From contig NC_066583.1 in assembly GCF_024323335.1 (NCBI RefSeq), positions 18,274,665 to 18,338,664 on the forward strand: 64,000 nucleotides of DNA. Direction: 5' to 3'. The stretch is from Lathyrus oleraceus. Its lineage: Eukaryota > Streptophyta > Magnoliopsida > Fabales > Fabaceae. Within the stretch, counting starts at the first letter, position 1. The number at the start of each line of letters is the position of its first letter. A program made the position numbers and the translations under genes. The notes beneath the pieces are model-generated. The model searched no databases. It was not told where the DNA came from and saw nothing but the letters and a program-made list of their open reading frames with translations. Below, piece after piece: positions 44,682-57,786 of the stretch.

Positions 44682-47600
44682 AAGCGATCTTATGGCATTC
44701 ACTATGAACAGTTCTGTTATGGCTCAGTATGATTTCGATAATCCCATTTACCAAGCTGAAGAGGAGAGTGAGGAAGACTGTGAACTCCCTGCAGAATTAG
44801 CCAGATTGCTGAAGCAGGAGGAAAGGGTCATCCAACCTCATCAGGAGGAGTTGGAAACTATTAATTTGGGTACTGAGGACGCCAAAAAGGAAATTAAGAT
44901 TGGGGCTGCTTTAGAAGACTCTGTCAAGAGGAGGCTGATTGAGATGCTGAGAGAATATGTGGAGATATTTGCCTGGTCATATCAAGATATGCCTGGATTG
45001 GATACAGATATTGTGATGCATCGATTACCTCTTAGAGAAGGATGTCCTTCGGTCAAGCAGAAGCTTCGTAGAACGAGTCCTGACATGGCAACTAAGATCA
45101 AGGAAGAGGTTCAGAAGCAGTGGGATGCAGGTTTTCTGGCTGTTACAAGTTATCCGCCGTGGGTGGCCAACATTGTTCCTGTGCCGAAGAAGGATGGAAA
45201 AGTCAGAATGTGTGTCGATTACCGGGATTTGAACAGAGCGAGTCCGAAAGATGATTTCCCATTACCTCACATTGACGTATTGGTTGATAATACGGCTCAA
45301 TCCTCGGTATTCTCTTTCATGGATGGTTTCTCCGGATACAATCAGATCAAGATGGCGCCAGAGGACATGGAAAAGACGACATTCATTACACCTTGGGGCA
45401 CGTTCTGCTATAAGGTGATGCCATTTGGGCTAAAGAATGCGGGTGCTACCTATCAGAGGGCAATGACGACTCTCTTTCATGACATGATGCACAAAGAAAT
45501 TGAAGTATACGTAGATGACATGATTGCAAAGTCGCAGACAGAAGAGGAGCACCTGGTTAATTTGCAGAAGCTGTTTGATCGGTTGAGAAAGTTCAAGCTG
45601 AGGTTGAATCCGAACAAGTGTACGTTTGGGGTGAGATCCGGGAAGCTCTTAGGCTTCATTGTCAGTGAGAAAGGGATTGAGGTTGATCCAGCGAAAGTCA
45701 AAGCTATTCAAGAGATGCCAGAACCGAAGACGGAAAAGCAAGTCCGTGGGTTTTTAGGAAGACTGAACTACATTGCAAGGTTCATATCTCATCTAACTGC
45801 TACATGTGAACCAATTTTCAAACTGCTTAGAAAGAATCAGGCGATCAAGTGGAATGATGACTGTCAGAAGGCTTTTGACAAGATAAAGGAGTATTTACAG
45901 AAACCTCCAATCCTTATACCTCCAGTTCCAGGGAGACCTCTGATAATGTACCTGTCAGTGACTGAGAACTCGATGGGGTGTGTATTGGGACAGCATGACG
46001 AGTCTGGTCGAAAAGAGCATGCCATATACTACCTTAGCAAAAAGTTTACCGACTGTGAAACAAGATATTCGCTGCTCGAGAAAACTTGCTGTGCTTTGGC
46101 CTGGGCTGCTCGCCGACTGAGACAGTATATGTTGAACCATACTACCTTATTGATTTCTAAGATGGACCCAGTGAAGTACATCTTTGAGAAGCCGGCTCTC
46201 ACCGGACGTGTTGCCCGTTGGCAGATGATTTTAACAGAATATGACATTCAGTACACGTCCCAGAAGGCCATCAAAGGTAGTATTCTGTCAGACTACCTCG
46301 CCGAGCAACCGATCGAAGATTATCAGCCTATGATGTTTGAATTTCCTGATGAAGACATCATGTATCTGAAGATGAAAGATTGCGAAGAGCCTCTTGTCGA
46401 GGAAGGACCGGACCCGGATGACAAATGGACACTGATGTTTGATGGGGCTGTGAATATGAATGGTAATGGTGTTGGGGCAGTATTGATCAATCCTAAAGGT
46501 GCTCATATACCTTTTTCTGCCAGATTGACGTTTGACGTCACCAACAACGAAGCTGAGTATGAGGCTTGTATCATGGGGATAGAAGAAGCCATTGATCTGA
46601 GGATCAAAACTCTTGATATATTTGGAGATTCCGCTCTAGTGGTCAATCAAGTCAATGGAGATTGGAATACGAACCAGCCGCATTTGATTCCGTATAGAGA
46701 TTACACCAGGAGAATACTGACGTTCTTCAAGAAGGTGAAGTTGTATCATGTCCCCCGGGATGAGAATCAAATGGCTGATGCCTTGGCTACTTTGTCGTCT
46801 ATGATCAAAATTCATTGGTGGAATCATGTGCCACATGTTGCGGTGAATCGACTTGAGAGGCCTGCATATGTGTTCGCAGCCGAGTCTGTTGTGACTGATG
46901 AGAAGCCATGGTATTATGACATCAAGAATTTCCTCAAGACTCAAGAGTATCCTGAAGGTGCGTCGAAGAATGACAAGAAAACCCTGAGGAGGCTAGCTGG
47001 AAGCTTCTATTTGAATCAGGATGATGTGCTATACAAAAGGAACTTTGACATGGTCTTGCTCAGATGCGTGGATAGACACGAAGCGGACATGCTAATGCAA
47101 GAAGTTCATGAAGGTTCCTTCGGTACTCATGCCGGCGGTCATGCAATGTCGAAGAAATTGCTGAGAGCTGGTTATTACTGGATGACTATGGAATCCGATT
47201 GTTTCAAGTATGCTCGGAAGTGCCATAAGTGTCAAATCTATGCTGATAAGGTGCACGTACCACCAAGCCCTCTGAATGTCATGAATTCGCCTTGGCCGTT
47301 TGCCATGTGGGGCATTGATATGATTGGGAAGATTGAGCCTACTGCTTCGAATGGACATCGCTTCATCTTGGTAGCGATTGACTATTTCACCAAATGGGTG
47401 GAAGCAGCTTCCTATGCTAATGTTACCAAACAAGTGGTTGCTCGGTTCATCAAGAAAGAAATCATATGTCGTTACGGAGTTCCTGAGAGAATCATCACTG
47501 ACAATGGTTCGAATCTCAACAACAAGATGATGAAAGAGCTTTGTAAAGATTTCAAGATCGAACATCACAATTCTTCTCCTTACAGACCGAAGATGAATGG

Positions 47601-48159
47601 TGCTGTGGAAGCGGCGAACAAGAATATCAAGAAGATTGTGCAGAAGATGGTCGTTACGTACAAGGATTGGCATGAGATGCTGCCTTTCGCTTTGCATGGG
47701 TACCGTACCTCAGTACGTACGTCGACCAGGGCGACCCCTTACTCCCTTGTGTATGGTATGGAAGCTGTCCTACCTGTTGAAGTGGAGATTCCTTCTCTGA
47801 GAGTTTTATTGGATGTCAAGTTGGACGAAGCCGAGTGGATTCGAACAAGGTTTAACGAGTTGAGCCTTATTGAGGAGAGACGGTTAGCAGCTGTATGCCA
47901 TGGACAGTTGTATCAGAGAAGGATGAAGCGAGCCTTTGATCAGAAAGTGCGTCCTCGGACATTTCAGATCGGTGATTTAGTTTTGAAGAGGATCCTTCCT
48001 CCCGGTGCAGACAACAGGGGCAAGTGGACTCCTAACTATGAAGGTCCGTATGTTGTGAAGAAGGTCTTCTCCGGTGGAGCCTTGATGCTTACGACTATGG
48101 ATGGTGAAGATTTTCCGTCTCCTGTCAACTCAGATGTAGTCAAAAAATACTTCGCATAA
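44682..48159 (+). CDS. Element C pol: RT, dual RNase H, integrase (exon 2)
   Basis: About 1158 residues after splicing. Reverse transcriptase: VCVDYRDLN-like region, FMDGFSGYNQIKMA near 212, YVDD near 275. A connection RNase H follows (YLSKKFTDCETRYSLLEK), but its first catalytic Asp position reads YLSVTENSMGCVLGQ, so it looks inactive. A second RNase H follows (FDGAVNMNGNGVGAVL near 585, EAEYEACIMG, GDSALVVNQV, ADALATL). Integrase: zinc finger HEADM...HEGSFGTH...CRKCHKC-like near 800-850 (ending KCHKCQIY), catalytic Asp in GIDMIG near 879, Asp in TDNGSN near 940, and Glu in NGAVEA 36 positions later (the usual DD35E). A GPYVVKKVF motif precedes the KKYFA end. No chromodomain is visible. The dual RNase H is characteristic of the Tat/Ogre lineage. 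Confidence 0.96.
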
Positions 48160-50710
48160 ATTGACCCGCTGGACGAAAAGAATAAAAGAGTCCAGGCAAA
48201 AAAATGGGCATCCCGGCGAACCAAAAAACAGAAAGAAAAGGTTCGGGCAAAAATTAGGGATAAAAAAATAAAAAAAATTGTACACCCGGTAAGTCGAAAA
48301 CCCGCAAGGGCGACTTAGGCAAAAATGGGTATCCCGGTGGATTGAAAACCCGAAAGGGCGATCCAGGCAAAAGTTAGGGATTAAAGCGAAGACTACAGTC
48401 TGAGTTTGTCTGTACTTCATCAAGCTTTATCGTCTGCCATCTCGAAAGATGTGATCCGTCCAGTCATTCTTCTCAGAAAGCAAGGAGTTGGGAGGAAAAC
48501 TGATGATCTGTGAGTTATAACAGAATTGGGAAATAGTGGATGCCGTGTTCACATTGCCATTAGGATAGATTTTTTCCTTTTGTGCGCAATTACCTCTTTC
48601 TAGGAATTGCTTCCCAATGTATTTGCCTCTTCAGGCACATTTTCAATCAATAAAAGTCGTTATTCAGATAAATAGCTCTTTTGTTTTTATTTTTACTGTT
48701 TTGTTTGCAAAATGTCCGAATTTTTGATAAGCATTGCATATAAGAACATGGAGGCTACACAATAACGTGCAGAAAGGTAAAACATTTGAAAATCATTTTG
48801 AAGGTTGAGGACACTTGAGCGTATCTTGTCCATGTCTCCCCTGGGGGCATTTTGTTGTGTTGTTTTTCAGATCAGCATCTGTGAGGACGTTTCCTCAGCA
48901 GATTTTTTCCCCAAGCAAGTTCGGAAGCTATCAGAGTTATGTTTCCCTGCAGAGACGTCTGTGGATAGTGCCTTCTATTCCCCAACAGATCTAGGGATTG
49001 CCTATCCCCAGCAGGCCTGCATTTGCCGTTTTCCTCCCCGAGCGAGGCAGTTTCATTGAATTTATCTCCAGCATTTATCCTATCTGTGGACTGAAGGATA
49101 TCCCCGGCGGAGTTTACCCTTCCCCCAGCAGCAGTGCTATTCTCCAACATGAGTGTGAAGTCGCTTTACCATCCCTCAAGCAGAGTTCCCCGCAGAATAT
49201 TTCCCCAAGAGGAGTCTCCCCACAGAGTCAGAGTATCTGATTATTTCGGCTCCCTAGCCAGGGTTCATTTGCATTTTGCATGTAGTAATCATTGCATCCT
49301 CAAAAATTGCGTAGCATTCCCATTCAATATGGAGCGTTACGCCATAGAAAAATTCAAACATATGCATTCATGTGTCAACTTCACCAGACCGTATCCCCGG
49401 CAGAGGCGGATCATTTCATTCAACATCAGCACAGCAAGACTGCTACAGTTGCTCTTGACAGCATTCAGAATTGTTTATTCCCCACAGAGGTTTATTTCCT
49501 CACCCGATGGTGACAGAGGTTTATTTCCTCACCCGATGGTGACAGAAAGTTTGTTTCTCTCCAGTGAGACCCCCAGCAAGTGGTCAACCTTGCCTTGACA
49601 TATCTCAGATGTCGTTCTTGTGATACCAGTAAGTGTCATGTCAGCACCCGTGTGTGTTTCTTCTTTTGGTGTCGGTAAACACCATTGTTTCGGTGTCTGT
49701 AGACATCGAGTCTTCCTCCAGTCATCAGTAAATGTCTGGTCATCATTTTTGATGTCGGTAAACATCATATTTCGATGTCTGTAAACATCGAGTCTCACTC
49801 CAGTCATCGGTAAATGTCTGGTCATTTTTGATGTCGGTAAACATCATCTTTCGATGTCGGTAAACATCGAGTCTTTTCCTCAGTCATCGGTAAATGTCTG
49901 ATAATCCCCAACTAGAAATCCCCAGTAGAGTCATCTGTAAATGTCCTATCTGTTTTCCAGTTGCAAATATTTGTATCTCCCCAATTAATAATTTCTCATT
50001 TCCAGTCATCGGTAAATGTCTGGTCATTCTTTGATGTCGGTAAACATCATCTTTCGATGTCGGTAAACGTCGAGTCTCATCCCAGTCATCGGTAAATGTC
50101 TGGTCAATAAAATCAAAATCCCCAGAAGTCGTCGGTAAACGTCTTGTCTGGTATCACCACAAAGATTTTGTTTCTCCCCAAGTGGAGACGCCATCGGTAA
50201 ATGGCCCCGTTTTCTTCGATATCGGTAAATGTCGAATTCCCAGTTACAGTAGCCATCGGTAAATGGCCAGTTTGAAGTTGACATCGGTAAATGTCAAGTT
50301 TCTTTGAAGCCACCATCGGTAAATGGTCTTGCTTCCTTATTACATCAAATTTTGTTCCCAGCAGCCATCGGTAAATGGTCGTGCTGAAGTTGATATCGGT
50401 AAATATTAAGGTCCCAGTTTTTAACCATCGGTAAATGGTTTTGCTTTTCAGAAGTTTGTTTTTCCCAGCCGCCATCGGTAAATGGTCGTGCTGAAGTTGA
50501 TATCGGTAAATATCGAGTTTCCAGTTTCTAACCATCGGTAAATGGTTTTACTTTTCTGAAGCTGTCATGCAGTTTGTCATCGGTAAATGACGTGGTTCCT
50601 TTGTATTATATCCAGTCTGTGCAAATTCTACGGTTCCTTGGTATTCAATCCCTGTTTACCCTGAAAGTCTGACAGCCGTCGCTATCATCCATTCGGGTTC
50701 CCAGCTGATT
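48160..50710 (+). other. Element C 3' untranslated spacer
   Basis: About 2.55 kb between pol and the PPT. It starts with a doubled aaaacccg-aagggcg motif (48298-48365) shared with A and B, then ccccagcag-rich sequence (48840-49570), then the hairpin array (49668-50591). No supported ORF. Confidence 0.88.
49668..50591 (+). repeat. Element C hairpin array (CGGTAA hexaloop)
   Basis: About twenty or more hairpins in 0.9 kb share the loop CGGTAA closed by a T-A pair, while the arms differ. Examples: GGTGT/ACACC (49668-49683), GATGT/ACATC (49751-49766), GCCAT/ATGGC (50190-50205 and 50252-50267), TTGACAT/ATGTCAA (50278-50297), ACCAT/ATGGT (50312-50327), TTGATAT/ATATTAA with one G-U pair (50390-50409), AACCAT/ATGGTT (50423-50440 and 50530-50547), GATAT/ATATC (50499-50514) and GTCAT/ATGAC (50576-50591). 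CAGTCAT/ATGTCTG with one mismatch recurs several times. Confidence 0.92.
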
Positions 50711-50723
50711 GAATAGGGGCAGC
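50711..50723 (+). other. Element C polypurine tract
   Basis: GAATAGGGGCAGC lies directly before the 3' LTR start, identical to D's PPT. Confidence 0.92.
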
Positions 50724-53700
50724 TGTAGCACCTCAAATTTGCACCTATCATTATACATACATTTTCATATTAGGTCATAGCATGTCATGATCCATTGCAT
50801 AGCATTTGCATTGTCCCTCAGTTGTCTCAAGTGCAAGCAATCAGAATTAGGTCAAACTAATCTTCTGATCAGTCAACCAAGCAAGCAAAAGAATTTCTCA
50901 TTGAATCAAGGCCCTAAGGTTTGTGCAACAAGTTCACATGACTTGGAGGTCTATTTGAAGTATTTTGGTCAAGGGTTAAGGGCTCAGAGGTCAGCAGTTC
51001 ATGCCCAGACAGTCAAGAACCCTAAAAAAGTCAACTGTCAGTCAAAGCAGTGGATGGTGGTCATTCTTGTGGAATTTAGGCACCATGGTCAATAATCAAG
51101 AGTTCATACAACTTGGGACATCATTTGAAGTCAAGTCCTCAAGGAATCAGGGTTTGGAATTCATCAGTCAATGCATAATCAGTCAGAAACCCTAAAAGTC
51201 AACTGTTGGTCAACTGTCCATTTAATCAGTGATTGGATGATTGGATTTGGTTTGTGAGAGTTCATTCATGTCCAAATAGTCATCATACATCATGCCAAAC
51301 ACCATCATGGAAGAATTTGAAGCCAGATCATGAATTTCCCAAAATGGAAACTGGGCCTGTAACTGAAACCTGCCATAAATGGAAAGTCTTGATCCTCAAA
51401 CTTACATTGTGATACAAGCCTCAAATGAATTTTTGCCCAACATGAAAGTTGAAGATCTTGTTCTCCCATTTCCAAAAAGTCCTAGAACTCTCAATTCCCA
51501 TGTATGGTTGGCAAGTTATGATCGAATCGATTTTAGAAAATCTTGAACTTCAAAGGGCCATATCTCCCAAACCGTTTGGCCAAATTTGGTGGGGTTTTTT
51601 CCTACAAACCACATTTTTCATCCTCTTTCCAAAAATATAAATTTCATGACCCAAAACTTCACCAATCAAAATGGCAAATTTTGACCTTTTTCATTTAAAT
51701 GTAAGTTTGACCAAGAGTTGACTTTTTGACTCAAACATTTTTTCAGCATTTGGCCAATTGTAAAAGCTCATAAATGTCATTTAGAGTGTGTTTGCAAAGT
51801 CAAATTATGCAGCACATGTGAATCTTGCTTGGTTGCTTGAATTGTAAGAAAGGTACAAATGCACCATACTTGTCCATGCCTTGCCTTGTACCTCAAGAGG
51901 ACAGCAATTATGCAGCATTCTTGATCATTCTTCTGTCACTTTTGAGGCCTTGTAGTGCAGCCATACTCCAATAGTACATATGGCCATGTTTGTTTACTTG
52001 AATTTTGGAAAATGAGTACAAAGCAACCATTCATCCATGTTTCCACACCTTAATTTGTACTATCCAACAGCAGGGCATGGCATGATTTTCTGTCACTGAT
52101 AGCAGCATTGGAAGCAAGGAGCAAAGGAACCAATCTTTCATTCACCTTGCCCTCACCCTGCTATGGGCATCTCACCCTTTCTGCCAAAAGAAAAATGACA
52201 TAGATCTGGCCCTCACCTTGTTTCTTCGGTCAAGAACAAAAAACACCTAAGCCAAAGCCTTTGCCCTTTCTTTTGCATCATTTTCTGTCATACACACACA
52301 CATAGAACAAACAACCCTGCCACAAAAATAACTAAATCTCCAAACCAGCAAAAAAGGCACCACACCCCTGTCATGAAAAGATCCTGCATCATTTTTCCTG
52401 CCCTTGGTAGACAACAGCAACCTGGTTCATAAAAAATAAACTCACTTGCATTATGCCAAACCTTGCCTTGCATTGTCTAAAAAAAAACTGCACCATTTCC
52501 CTGCCATAACAAGACCATTAGCAGACAAAAACAAACTGACTGAGGCCAAAATCTTGATTTCCCTCTCATTTGGCACTGTTGGAAAACTGTCAAAAACTCC
52601 ATCTTTCATGGCTATGCTTGGTACTGCAGAGACCAATCTTGTTCATTTTTCTGCCACACCACAAAATCCTAGCAGCAGACCAACCAAAGGTTCTTGGACC
52701 TGGCCTTGCATTTTCTAAAAATTGTCCAAACACAAGAGTGCCAAAACCTTGCCAACAAACTTGCTAGCAGCATACCACCATACAGCAGCCACAGACCAAA
52801 ACATCCATTCTCCTCTCATCTTGCATTTTTTGCACAAAGGGAGTTCTGAGCAAAACATCAAAAAACCCTTGAACCACCTTCATTATTTCTTCATCTGGAC
52901 TCCATTTGGAAGTGATTTGCTGCATCAGACATCCTCTGCATAGCCATCTTCATGTCCTGTTTTCTCAAAGCTCAACAAATGGCAAATCGAGCTGTGAGAT
53001 TTTCCAAGCATTCTTGAGCTTGTCTACACCAAGTATCCTTCATTGCCAAGCACAAGGAAGGACTGTTCGAGCACAACAACTTCAAAACACCACTGCATCA
53101 CCATTGTGCTTCAAATTTGGTAATATTTCGAACTTCATCATTCATTAAGCCATGCCATGTTTCATGTAGGTCTTACTTAGTAGGATGATTTAAGCTTTGA
53201 ATCACATTAAATGGATGACTATGCTGTGAGATATCTTGATTTTCATTTTGGTGAACAAATGCATTTTTCATCGATTTAGCTTGGTTATAATGATTTGGTG
53301 AAAAGTGGTGCCATGTTTGTGATACTGAATGTTTGATGATGCTATTGGTGCAATTAATTTTGGGATCTGAGCATTTTGATTTTCCTGCTTACATGAAAAT
53401 GATGATCATGCTGTTACCTTAAAACCCTAATTCTGTCCAGAGTTTCTCACTGTTAATGCTTGTTTGGTGGATGGTTGATGTTGCTTGATGGTCACTATGC
53501 CATGACATTGTGTGTTTGTGTTTGAAACTTGTTGGATGTTGATGAATCATAAACATGAAATTGGTGTTGCTTACCCTGCTAAGTGATTTTTGTTTTCTTT
53601 GATGTTGATTAAGCATGAGATGAGTTTATGCAGGCTGCTGTTTAAACCCTAGTCTTCCAGAAGCCTACATGAATTTAGTGGCTTACTATTGTTCTAGTTG

Positions 53701-56700
53701 TGTGAGAGCCAATACTATGCTATGCCCTGCTGTTGTTATTAGTATTTGCATGATCATTTGTTACTGCTATGCTGAAAATGATGTGTACCCCTGCTGTTTT
53801 GCTGCCTTAAGCTGCCAAGGAAATCTCATGAATATGATGTATGCTGTTGTTCATGATTGGTGGTTTGAATGATGATTAGTGATGAATACATGTTACCATG
53901 CTGCTAAACCCTGCCATGATAAATCCTGTGATTTTTCCAGAAAACTAGATCATGTATGTTGGCTGATGTTTGTCTGTTGGTGTTAGAAGTTTGTTTTGAT
54001 GTTGGTAACTACACAATGAACCATGCCTAGAAAATCCATGTGAATCATGTTTGAATGCTGTTTGATTGGTTGTTTATTTGTTGGAATTTCAATTGATTAC
54101 TTGATGCTGTCAATGCCCTGCTGTTTGAAAAAACCTCTTAACTTGCTTGTAAAATCCACATGATTGATGTTTGGTTGTGTTGGTCGTGGATGCTTGACTT
54201 ATGTATTGTTACATGTTGCTGTTCATTTGTTGTTGTTTCTGGTTGATTGATCAAGCTGAATGATGAGCCATTGCTGTTGTTTGTTTTGTTTTGGATCGAT
54301 ACCATGAGCTTGATGCATTGCCCTGCTGTTTTGAGTTTGTTTGTTGGACTTCATTTTGATTAATTGCATGAAGTTACATGAGTGAGAATGCCAAGCCATG
54401 CTGCTAAAACCCTGTTGCTGTCTTGAACTTAGCCCAGAAATCCATATGTTTTGTGTTACCATGCTGTTGATTGCTTGCTGAATAAATGCTGTTGTATGCT
54501 AGTCAAGTTTTTGTGTTGCTGTTGATTGCCATATGCCATGTATGCTGTAAAACCCTAAGGGTTTATGAGAAAAACCAGAAATTTGGGCTCCTTTGGCCAA
54601 TACACTGTTCCATTGGCTGAGAGCCAATGGGAACATTTCATTTCTTTCCCCAAAACGCAGTAGTTTAGATTAGTGAGTCCCAAATTACGCTTATGCCATC
54701 GTTGACTCTTATGTTGACCAATTGCCATGCCATGTTCTTCATGTTTCCATTCAAATGTTCATCAACTTCCATAATTCATTTTAAATTCATTTTAACTCCA
54801 AAAATTATGAAATTTTTTGCATGATGATCACAAATGAGTCTAGTATTTTATTGTGAATTTTAATTAATTTTTCAGTGGCTGGATTTTAAATGATAATTGT
54901 TTTCCCAACATGTATGCCAAAACGACACCCTTTACCATTTCAATTGTGAAATACTCATGACATATCCATTGCCTTTGAAATTTTTTGTGATGAAACTAGA
55001 CATGTTCACCTTCATTTTGATATAAAGTTTGTGGATTTCCCATTTGTGGTTTGCTGGATATGATTTTTTGAAGTTATGTGTCACATTTGGTGTCATACCA
55101 TGATCATGCATTTTCCCTAATTTTGTTCACATGCTTCCTTGCATCCAATTGACCCCATTTTTTGCATGAATGATCCTTTGTATGTCTATTTCATGTATGA
55201 ATTTTCTTGGAATTAATCTTGCTGTTTTCCATTTGATTGTGAATTTTCTTCCATGCTTGGTCATTTGTTGACTTTTTGTGCTATACATTGCCAAATCTTT
55301 TGGGAAATTCTCATAACATATCACATGATCATGCAATTTCATATGTGATAACTAGACATCTCAAGCTTTGCATTGGTGTTAATCTCATTCATTTCTCATC
55401 TGTTTTCAATTTGATATGATTTTTTGAAGTTGACACATGCTTGTTGACTTTCTTTGTACATGCTTGAACTTGGTTTGACTTCATGATTTTAGTTGACTGC
55501 CTTCCTCTCATCCAAATGCCATGAAATTTTACATGTCTACCATGTTGGATGTTAGGATTGAGTGTGATTTATTTGATGATTTTTGAGATTGTTTAGGTTG
55601 ACTTTTGATGCAAGGAATTCTGTTGACTTTTGTATGCTTTCCTTTGCCTTACTTTGATTTCAAATGTTTATGAAATGATAATGATGCATGATATGATTGT
55701 GGGCCCAATTGCGATTGCTTTCTAATTGGTTGACTTTGACTTTGAGTTGACTTTTCCTTGCTGCCTTGACTTTTTCTTTCATCTTTGACCCTAGGCTAGC
55801 CCTAGTGGTCCTTTGGACTTATGTTGAGTTCATCTGTTTCAGGTTGAGCATAGTGCTTCCAAGATCATACCAATTTGATTGATGTTTGTTTGTCTATATT
55901 GTGCTAACCTTTTGTTTTGTAGGTGACTCATGTGTTTGAGTCTTACTTTGCACAGTTGACCTTCTGTGGTTGACTGTTTATCCATTCCTTTTGGTTTTAA
56001 CTTTGAAACCGTTTACTGATTGGTTTGACTTTTTCAGGTACCTTAGTTGCTTAAGTTCTCTGAACTTGCTTTGCTTTGCTTTTTAGCAACTTGCTTGAGG
56101 TATAATCTCTTTTACTCCATGTAGTCTGGAAGACCTGGCCTGTTACTTGGCCAGGCAACTGTCTGAAGTCCTCCTTAAGAGGCAATGTTTGTGGATGTTT
56201 ACTTTTGTCCCTGCATAGAGTCAAAGTCCTCCTAAGTGAAGAGGCAATTGGTGGAAGGTAGGGATATGCAATCTATCCCCCACTATTCAGTGTGTCATCT
56301 GCCTTGCTCACACCACTGTGTTGATGCATTGCAGATACAAACCCAAGATCTTGTACAACTGTACAGTTGAGTCAGTTTTAAATGTGTAGAAGGGTTCCCA
56401 CTTTCTGAACCCACACATTCTTGTCTTGAGCTCTCCCAGGCCTGGGATAAGAGCTGTGAGGTCTCATCCTCACTTCATCCTTTCATCTGCTTCACCTTAG
56501 TCTCTCAATGGCAAGGTTAAGAGCACCTTTTACCCTATTCCAGTTGGCCCTAGTGCCTAACCCTTGTTTGAGCCTCTTGCTTGTGTATAGTGTGTGCTAT
56601 CTGTGCTTGTAGGATTTGTTTGACTTGCTTCCTGTGCAAGATAGGATAGTTTGACTTGCTTCCTGTGCAAGATAGGATTGTTTGACTTGCTTCCTGTGCA

Positions 56701-57781
56701 AGTTAGGATTAGTTTAGACTTGCTTCCTGTGCAAGTTAGGTTTTGCTTGGCTTGCTTCCTGTGCAAGTTAAGTGTGTGTGGCTTGCTTCCTGTGTGAGCC
56801 ATACTTAGGATAGGTTGGCCCTTGTGCCATTCAGCTAGAAACCATAACTTAGGGTTGCTTTTGCATGACAACATCTAGGCTCGAGTCGTAGTCTCCCTAG
56901 AGTTGTGTCTCCCTCTGTTATCTGGTTAGGCTAGAACCTTTATCCCTGCGTAGGGGAACTACATCGCCCTGATCTTCATACCAGATGAAGTATGTAGGCA
57001 GGAGATTGAGCTGATCTCTCCGGGCGCCCTTTTTCTTTGTGTTTGTGTTGTTTGACCTTTGCTAGGCTCGAGTCCCCGTACTCCTTAGCATTTGCTGTTT
57101 GTTTGTGTTGTTTGACAGTTATAGGCTGAGTCCCCGACTCCCTATCTATCTGTTGTGTTGTTTTGGTTCGGATGCTGATGTAAGCCCAGTGATTGGCATT
57201 CAGGCTCCATGTTTGCCTTCTTGTGTGTGTTTTAGGTTCGGATGCTGACATAAGTCCAGCGATCGGCAGTCGGGCTCCATGTTTGCCTGTGCTTTGTTTG
57301 TTTGTGTGCGTGTCAGCCGAGCTACGAATGCTCTGATTCTTCTCTCGTCCGAGAAGATACGTATGCATAGGATGCGATATCCTAGCGAGCATGTGTCGTT
57401 TCCCCAGTCCGAACTACTTCGACTCTGATGTCTATGCCTGATAGACTAAGTAGGCCCAGGATGCGACATCCTGCCGAGTCCAGTTTCAGTCAGTCTCTTT
57501 CGTTTCTTTCAGCCAGTGTGTGTAGATGTTTATGAGCAGTGTTTTAGCAACCAATATTCCTTCCTTTTGTGCGTGGATCCCGTAGAGTACTACGGATGCG
57601 TAGGGGTGCTAATACCTTCCCTTCGCATAACCGACTCCCGAACCCATACTCTTTGGTCGCGAGACCATGTTCTTTCCCAGGTTTACTCTGAGCGTTTCCT
57701 TTCCCTCTTTTGGGATAAATAACGCACGGTGGCGGCTCTGTTGTTCTTTCTTTTCCCGCCGATTTTTCGCGCGATGCGACA
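50724..57781 (+). repeat. Element C 3' LTR (7058 bp)
   Basis: From TGTAGCACCTC to GCGACA. Internal landmarks repeat those of the 5' LTR: CCAAT hairpin 54607-54634, 27-nt stem-loop 56429-56455, 30-bp repeats 56619-56790. Differences from the 5' LTR seen by eye include an a/g near 51035, an indel near 54230, a/c near 54942, c/a near 55617 and g/a near 57761. Confidence 0.96.
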
Positions 57782-57786
57782 ATATC
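57782..57786. repeat. Element C target-site duplication, right copy
   Basis: ATATC, matching 31035-31039; element B's LTR sequence continues with TAGCTC. Confidence 0.96.

Larger units (their letters stand above)
31040..57781 (+). mobile_element. Element C: nearly intact, young Ogre retrotransposon (26.7 kb)
   Basis: A complete element: 5' LTR 31040-38096, PBS, leader, ORF1, gag-protease, intron, pol, 3' UTR hairpin array, PPT, 3' LTR 50724-57781, flanked by the TSD ATATC. By eye the LTRs differ at about eight places in 7.06 kb (seven substitutions, one 1-bp indel), so insertion was recent. The gag-pro and pol exons are open and their key catalytic motifs are present. The one visible coding defect is a frameshift in ORF1. 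Confidence 0.96.

Noticed and set aside
49660..50600. CRISPR-like array (repeated CGGTAAATG with spacers)
   Set aside because: Repeats are under 20 bp, spacing irregular, the arms vary, and the context is a plant retrotransposon 3' UTR.
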